A stretch of DNA of 64,000 bases from Atherinomorus stipes (taxonomy: Eukaryota > Chordata > Actinopteri > Atheriniformes > Atherinidae): positions 930,001 to 994,000 of the forward strand of contig JALJCO010012682.1 in the NCBI GenBank assembly GCA_023101725.1. The letters are read 5' to 3'. Both the position numbers and the translations under genes were made by a program. The notes under the pieces were generated by a model. That model did no database searches and was not told where the DNA came from. It saw only the letters and a list, made by a program, of their open reading frames with translations. Position 1 is the first letter of the stretch. Each line of letters starts with the position of its first letter. Shown here in pieces: positions 58,249 through 64,000 of the stretch.

Positions 58249-60019
58249 AAGCTGGATTTATAGTCGCGCGGCATCTGCGTCCAGTTGGGTCTGTGTACCT
58301 GACGCAGAGGCAGTGTGCTTTTACTTGAGTGTAGGGTTATGGCGTCATACTGCAGTTTTTTTTTCCAGATCTGCAGGCGACAACAGGGCCTTTAATGACC
58401 TGGGGTCTCATTTATAAAACTGTGCGTAGGCCCAAAACCCAAAGTTTGCGTACGCCAAAAAATATTCAGATTTATAAAACCGTGCGTACGCACAGATTCA
58501 AGCAATTTCTCCTTTATAAATCACACTCTTCCTGGAAGTTTGCACAGGTGAATTTGGCTCATGTTCCGCCCCCTACACACCCACCTTCTCCCACAAATGG
58601 TCAATGCAAAGCACCTCATGGATGTTTCTGCATATAAATGAGCCAGCTGATCTGAGGCATTTAAAGCTGAATCCTGGCGCCCGAAAAGAGAATAAAACGT
58701 AATTTCGCGGAGACTGAAGTGGAGGCGCTTGTTGGTGAGTTGGAGCCTCACAAAAACATTTTATTTGGGCGTCACAGTGGAATCACAGATAAACTAAAGT
58801 CTGCTGAGTGACAGCAGGTTGTTGTGGCGGTTAATGATGGAGCAGAGGTTTGTTCCAGAAGTCGCTGTGGAGGAAACGCCGTGTCAGTGCGACTGTGTGC
58901 AGAACACAGAACATCTTTTTGTGTTGCATGGTGCAGCGATCCCTCGTCCCCTCCTCCATCTGAACATCTCAGCCGGTCTTTGGTAAGGCTGATGGCTCCA
59001 TGACGGAGCGCGCTGTGGTTAGCAGCTGCTGATGCGTCAGGGTGGGCTCAGTTTCAGCTGCTGATTTGAATCCTGTAAAGTCAGTCTATGATAATAATGT
59101 GATATGAAGGGGAATTAAATATTTGAGAGTGACAGGACTGGAGAGCCTGTACGGGGCTTGATCCCCACCCAGAGGAAAAATTTTACTTCTCATAGCGTTC
59201 TCTTTTGCATCAGAAGACAAAAAGGAGATCTCATCTCAGCCTCATTCAGGTTTCAAATCGTTCTCATGAATGTCTCTTTTGTTTCTACTAAAATTAACTA
59301 GAAATAGTCTTATTTGAGACTTAATGCAGACATCCTGAAAATTATTTGAGAAATAATTTAGATCTCCTTTGGAATTGGAAGTGAGATTACATTGAGATTT
59401 TGTGGAACTTTTCTATCTGGAGACGAGGTTGAGAAACAGGAGAAATGAGCCATTGTCTCATTTAGCTCTCACGCGGATCTCACATTTGTCTAGAAGTAAA
59501 TGAGACCTTTCTGAGATCACCTTTCCAAAATCATTTTCCTCTGGGCAGTCTCCAAAATGTGCGTAAGCAAGGTCTGTAGTTTTCTTAAAGTTACACACAT
59601 TCCTTAGCTAGTTTTTTTTGCTCTATAAATCCCAACTTTTGTGTAAGAAGTTGCTTACGCACTTCCTAACCTGGTTTTGTGTGTAAGCAAGTTTTATAAA
59701 TGAGGCCCCAGGAAACTCCACAGAGCGGAGTTTTTTTTTTTTGCGCCGATGGTTCCCTACAGCTGTGGGATTTATTTTCTCTTTTAGAACAACAGTAGCG
59801 GCGACATGCAATTAAAGAATTCATTCAGCTATTATACCCAAACACCCGTAAGCACGTTAACACACTGACCAATTCTTCCGCGTCTCTGCGTTCACGTAGC
59901 CGGGATGCATGCTGGATCTAGAGAGGTGTGCGTCAGGTCTCCGTGGACCTACGCAGAGCCTACGCTGAGGCGACGGCGGTTACGTACACACATGCGACGC
60001 GCGAGTATAAATCAAGCTT
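58249..60019. mobile_element. outer DNA transposon (inverted ends), host of a nested Harbinger-like element
   Basis: The left end reads aagctggatttatagtcgcg and the right end cgcgagtataaatcaagctt, imperfect inverted repeats. Just inside, both arms carry CG-rich words such as tctgcgtcc and ctacgcagagcc. The 1.3 kb inner element at 58399-59712 splits it. No transposase is seen in the outer part. Confidence 0.65.
58399..59712 (+). mobile_element. PIF/Harbinger-like transposon with decayed Myb/SANT fragment
   Basis: The left end reads cctggggtctcatttataaa and the right end tttataaatgaggccccagg, a near-perfect inverted repeat of 20 bp. Several copies of gcgtacg or gtaagcaa-type words follow inside. 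From about 58708 a fragment reads ETEVEALVGELEPHKNILFG. This resembles the Myb/SANT-like DNA-binding protein that accompanies Harbinger transposases. An in-frame stop follows within about 35 codons, and no DDE transposase is present. A 3-bp target duplication could not be confirmed. Confidence 0.7.
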
Positions 60020-61259
60020 TATGGTTAGGGATGGTTAGCCATCCCTTAGTCAAGCTGCTATAGGTGTAGACTGCTGAGGGACGTTCATGATGCACTGGGG
60101 TCTTCCTTTTCCACTCATCTCTCCCTTCTCCATGCACACTCAAAAATAGAGGTACCAATTTGTACTTAAAAGGGTACAAAGCTTGTCTGGGGGGTGTTCC
60201 TTTTTGAAAGACATTTCTGTACCCTTCCGTCTTGGTCCATTTTTGTACCTTATCAAGCTTCTGTGACAAGATGACAAATATCTAAACTCAAAGGGTATGA
60301 CCACAAACAAAAACTTTTAAAATATTGGATTTTTAAATATTTCATCACTTTGACATAAATTAGGAATATATATATTCATATATATATATACATACATATA
60401 TGATGTGGTTATATTGAGAAATACTGTAGTTTTCTACGTAATGTGATATTTTATTTCAGCTTAATTTACCTCCTAACTGACTTTTACAAAAACAATTTGC
60501 ATGTGTTCTTATCATGCCACATTTTGTGCGTGACAAAATCTTCACATTATGCAAATAGGGTAGGGATATAAAAACAGTTTGAGGTCACAGTAATCCCTTC
60601 ATGTTGCAGCTCTGTGCAGGCAATGTTAATGGAAGTAAGGGCTCATGGGTGAGGGGATGAGGGGATGAGAGTGGGGGATGGGCTGCAGGATTTACTGTTA
60701 TGATAGTCATTCTATAGTGACAATACAAGATTGGCATCTGGGACACAGCAGAATAGAGATACTACAAGGGTATTATGAGCTGGATATTTCCGCTCACATT
60801 CCCCACCCACCGGGGAGGAGTGATATTCATCAAGTCACTCTGCAAATCTAGGCATCATTGTCCTGTGATGGAGACTGAATGTAATGTAGGAGAGTTCGAA
60901 CAGAGGAATTTCCAACTTTTGACCAGAAGAATGGATCTGAAGCAAGTGAAAAGTGCTGGAAGTTGTTAAAAGTTCATCCTTCTGCCACATAGTTTGAAAG
61001 AAACTTGCGGACATCATGTAATGAGAAAGTTACTTTTCTTTTTTCTACTATCTTTTGTGGTTTATACAAAAAAAAAAAAAAAAAAAAAAAAACTAATTCA
61101 ATTTTTTGTGCCTTTGTTTGCTGCAAGTACTTCTAGCCAGGACTGAAACTAAAATGCATCTTCATAGTCTAAAATGATACACTTTCAGTGAGCTTCTGGA
61201 CCGCTACTTCTGGATTTTTAAGATAGGCTCCAGCGTACCCTCAGCACTCTGTTGACACC
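60020..61259 (+). other. intergenic DNA and leader of the right-edge gene
   Basis: Contains a short possible MITE piece with ggtaccaatttgtactt and a facing tttttgtacc (about 60151-60250), a (ta)n stretch near 60366-60403, and an A-run near 61070-61091. No coding exon before 61260. Confidence 0.4.
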
Positions 61260-61915
61260 ATGCCGTACAACGATGAGGAGTACCCCGGCCAGCCTCTCTG
61301 GCAATCTGTGCTGCTCTTTTGCTGCAAGGGCATGATTGAAGGCATCATGGTCATTCTCTTCTTCTGGCTCCTGGTACAGGTCCTCTTCACCAGACAATTA
61401 GAAGGTATGGTCTCAAAGGTTAGGCTTGAATCAGGACTGAACATTACCAGTAATATCAGTCTGTCATGGCACAATTTCAAAATGACGGTAATGATATTCA
61501 TTTAGAAAAAACAATAGCGGATTGGATGTTTGGTAAATCAAAAATTGTACATCCTGAGTTGAGAACTTGAAAATGACAAAAGTTTACAGAAAATTTAAAA
61601 TCTTTAACACACTTTTTTTTTTTAAATAGTGGCTTAATTTTCTTTTTTTTTTTTTTTTAGAAATGTTGTATACCTTCTTTTCTTTTTTTCAGAATCATTC
61701 ATGCTTTCATTACTTCAAGACCACACAGCTACAGTTAATTATAAGTTGGAATAGACCAGACACTTGTTGAAACATACACATATATAGTATTTCCCCTGTC
61801 ATGGCCTTACATTATCCGCTTATTCAACATAGGGTCAAATGCAAACACCTGATTCTGGGGAAACTATGTTCTCTCATTCTTTAAATACAGGATGCATGAT
61901 CCAAGTGAACTATCA

Positions 61916-61948
<33 letters not shown>

Positions 61949-64000
61949 TAATGGCATGACTTGTTTTGTGTCCACCTGATGTTCGGCAACAAGTTTATTT
62001 TGTTTAAATGTGCAGAAGAAGTAAGGTGACAACAATGTGCCTATTCATAAAGCATTGTTTAAAAAATGTCTGCAGCACACTGTAGACCCAATATCTCCTG
62101 CACTGGTACTGTAGGTTGTCCATTTTTCCCTATTTCTTTTGTCTTTTAGAGTACATCTCTATGGGCTTTGCACATCTAACTGCTGGGTTTTTAAAGTAAT
62201 TTTTAAGTTGGACTAAGCTTTGTGTAGGATGTTTTGACACATTGAAATGTTTCTGTTAAACCAAAGGTGTCTTCAGCAGAAACGAGACGGCAGCTCAGGG
62301 TCATAGTCCTGCTGGATGGTGAATTTCTGTCCCAAGTCTAAAATCTCTGGAAGACCATACGTTTTCCTCATTGTCTACAGCACAGCAGGCTACTTTGCAC
62401 CAACTATCCTCCTTCAGTTTGGCCCAGTTTCCATGTCCCTGACAATATAAAACAATGTAAAACATCCATAGATGTAGCCTTTTCCATAATGTCTAAAATT
62501 TCAGTCTCAGTCTGACTAAAGAGCTTCCTTCTGTGTTTGGATAGTCCTCTACATGCCATTTTTCATTTATTTATTTCTAAGCACTCTCTTTAAGTCCAGT
62601 TCTGTGGCATGCACAACTTGTACTGGTCCTATATGGACAGATACAGCTGTGGACCTTTCTAGATCCTTCAAGTTTACCTTTGCTGCTTCTCTGATTTATG
62701 CCCTCCATGCCTAGTCTGTAAATTACCTCCCTAGGACTGCTGTGATGCCTTATTATTTCCATTTGATGATGGATTTAATGAATATTTTTTTTTCGACAAC
62801 ATTGTCCCAGACCCGTTTGAAGAGGTCCTTGGCCCTCATGGTGTCACTTTCTTGGTGGTAGCTTTTGATCAGGGCTGTTGCAGAGTCTGAGGTTTTTTTC
62901 ATAACAGGTGCATCTAACCTGGGGTCATGAGAAACTTTATCATTAACCTTATTTAACTAATGATGTGATTGTTGAAGGGTACTGGGTGCATGACAGCTTA
63001 TTCAAGGGATTTATAGCAAAGATGCATGTAGTACTTTTCACTTTTTAATTTTTAGGATGATTTTTAAATGTTCTTTTTATCTTTCTCTTTTTTTACTTCA
63101 CCAATTTGGACTATTTTTTGTTTTTTTTACGTAAAATTCCCTGAAAAAAATCTATTTGAATGACAGGTTGTAATAAACTGAAATATGCCAGTGGGAGTGA
63201 ATGCATTTTCAAGCCACTGCATGTTAAAGTTAAGGATGGGCCCTGTGTGTCTGCAGTTATGTGGAAAAAGAACAAATATAAAGGTATCTGCAATCAGTCA
63301 AAAAGAGTGTGAAAATATCAGCTTATTTTGACTAAAATATCAAATAGCACTTTAAAAGTCACTGAATTTTGTAAAATTCCTGCTGTTTTTTCAGTGAAGG
63401 TGGTCCTAATGGAATTCCCAAGTTTTAGTAGGAAGCCTTTATTAGGCAAAATCTTGAAGGAATTACAACATACTGTTATATTTGGTTAAGTTGGGTATTG
63501 CCCCCAATTTGACCTTTTTCACCAAAATTTTCTGTTTCACTGTTCCTATTCCTTGCCAACAGCTCAACAAAAGTACAAAGACACTCTGAAAAAACAAAAC
63601 AAAAGAGGAAATAATCTTTGACAATTCACTTGTTCAGCTTTGAATGCTGAAGTCTAAGTTTAAAGTCTGTTTTTAACACAGACCCAAGACTTTGTTTCTC
63701 AACTCCTTTTAAATCATACGATGCAATCCTTTATGATCAACACAGACTACAATATTTCACTCTGTTTTTATCTCAGAGATTCTTTACAGATTTGTATGAT
63801 GTCAAAACAATACATGAATTGTCTTATTTAAGCCAAGAAAACAAACCTATGTGATGTGATTGACATTATTTCTTGTGTCTGCAGTTCATCTCCAGATTCT
63901 TCTTCTTGTTGGACTTATCATCTTTTGTCTGTCTTTGGTCCTGGGATGTATTGTGTGCTGGAAGAAAAGCCAGAACTGTTCGGTGACAGACAAACCTCCT
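61260..64000 (+). CDS. unrecognised two-transmembrane protein, 5' exons (partial)
   Basis: Two exons join in phase: 61260-61404 and 63885 to the window edge. Exon 1 starts at an ATG preceded by gttgacacc and encodes MPYNDEEYPGQPLW. A hydrophobic stretch of about 30 residues follows, including GMIEGIMVILFFWLLVQVLF. The donor is gaag|gtatgg. The acceptor tcttgtgtctgcag at 63884 opens HLQILLLVGLIIFCLSLVLG, a second membrane segment. A basic stop-transfer patch WKKSQN and the soluble residues SVTDKPP come next. No signal peptide cleavage site is evident. I do not recognise the family. A single-pass vesicle protein of the synaptotagmin kind is a weak guess, from a membrane segment followed by a basic cytoplasmic tail. 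The rest lies outside the window. Confidence 0.6.
61916..61946. repeat. 31-base G homopolymer
   Basis: An uninterrupted G-run in the first intron of the right-edge gene. It could form a G-quadruplex. Its length should be treated as uncertain because such runs are hard to sequence. Confidence 0.8.

Overview
This is a vertebrate nuclear genome window, almost certainly from a ray-finned (teleost) fish. Genes have many short coding exons with GT/AG junctions, the introns are A/T-rich, and the DNA between exons is full of small cut-and-paste DNA transposon relics, Tc1-like transposase remnants, a tRNA-derived SINE and a LINE 3' end of kinds common in fish. Gene content and order (HCN4-like, PKM, PARP6, RPP25, COX5A, ARID3B) correspond to genes that lie together on human chromosome 15q23-q24, so this is a conserved vertebrate synteny block. 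No bacterial, viral or CRISPR-type system was seen.

Layout. 865-2411 (+) is the last coding exon of an HCN pacemaker channel, ending in the SNL tripeptide. 8946-15500 (-) is a complete pyruvate kinase (PKM) coding region in ten exons, with a non-coding first exon near 16500. 21344-28662 (+) is a complete 22-exon PARP6 (630 residues), divergent from PKM. 30471-31136 (+) is RPP25, a subunit of RNase P/MRP. 34780-39650 (+) is a four-exon COX5A. 43156-54859 (+) is a nine-exon ARID3B-like transcription factor whose ARID exon is one base short. 61260-64000 (+) is the start of an unrecognised protein with two membrane segments, running off the right edge. Coding exon boundaries were placed by reading splice sites and checking that phases join; PKM exon lengths (151, 92, 132, 187, 271, 151, 153, 167, 182 and 107 bp) fit the known vertebrate gene structure.

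The genes are independent housekeeping or tissue genes rather than a pathway: PKM (glycolysis) and COX5A (respiratory chain) are metabolic, RPP25 acts in tRNA/rRNA processing, PARP6 is a mono-ADP-ribosyltransferase, ARID3B is a DNA-binding regulator and HCN4 a cation channel.

The points most worth a second look are: the one-base deletion in the ARID exon; the PKM gene showing only one, M2-type, version of the normally duplicated exon 9/10; two perfect MEF2 sites in a PKM intron; an NRF1 site just upstream of COX5A; several nested transposons with readable ends and target duplications; and the unidentified membrane protein at the right edge. I did not find a convincing previously undescribed system.
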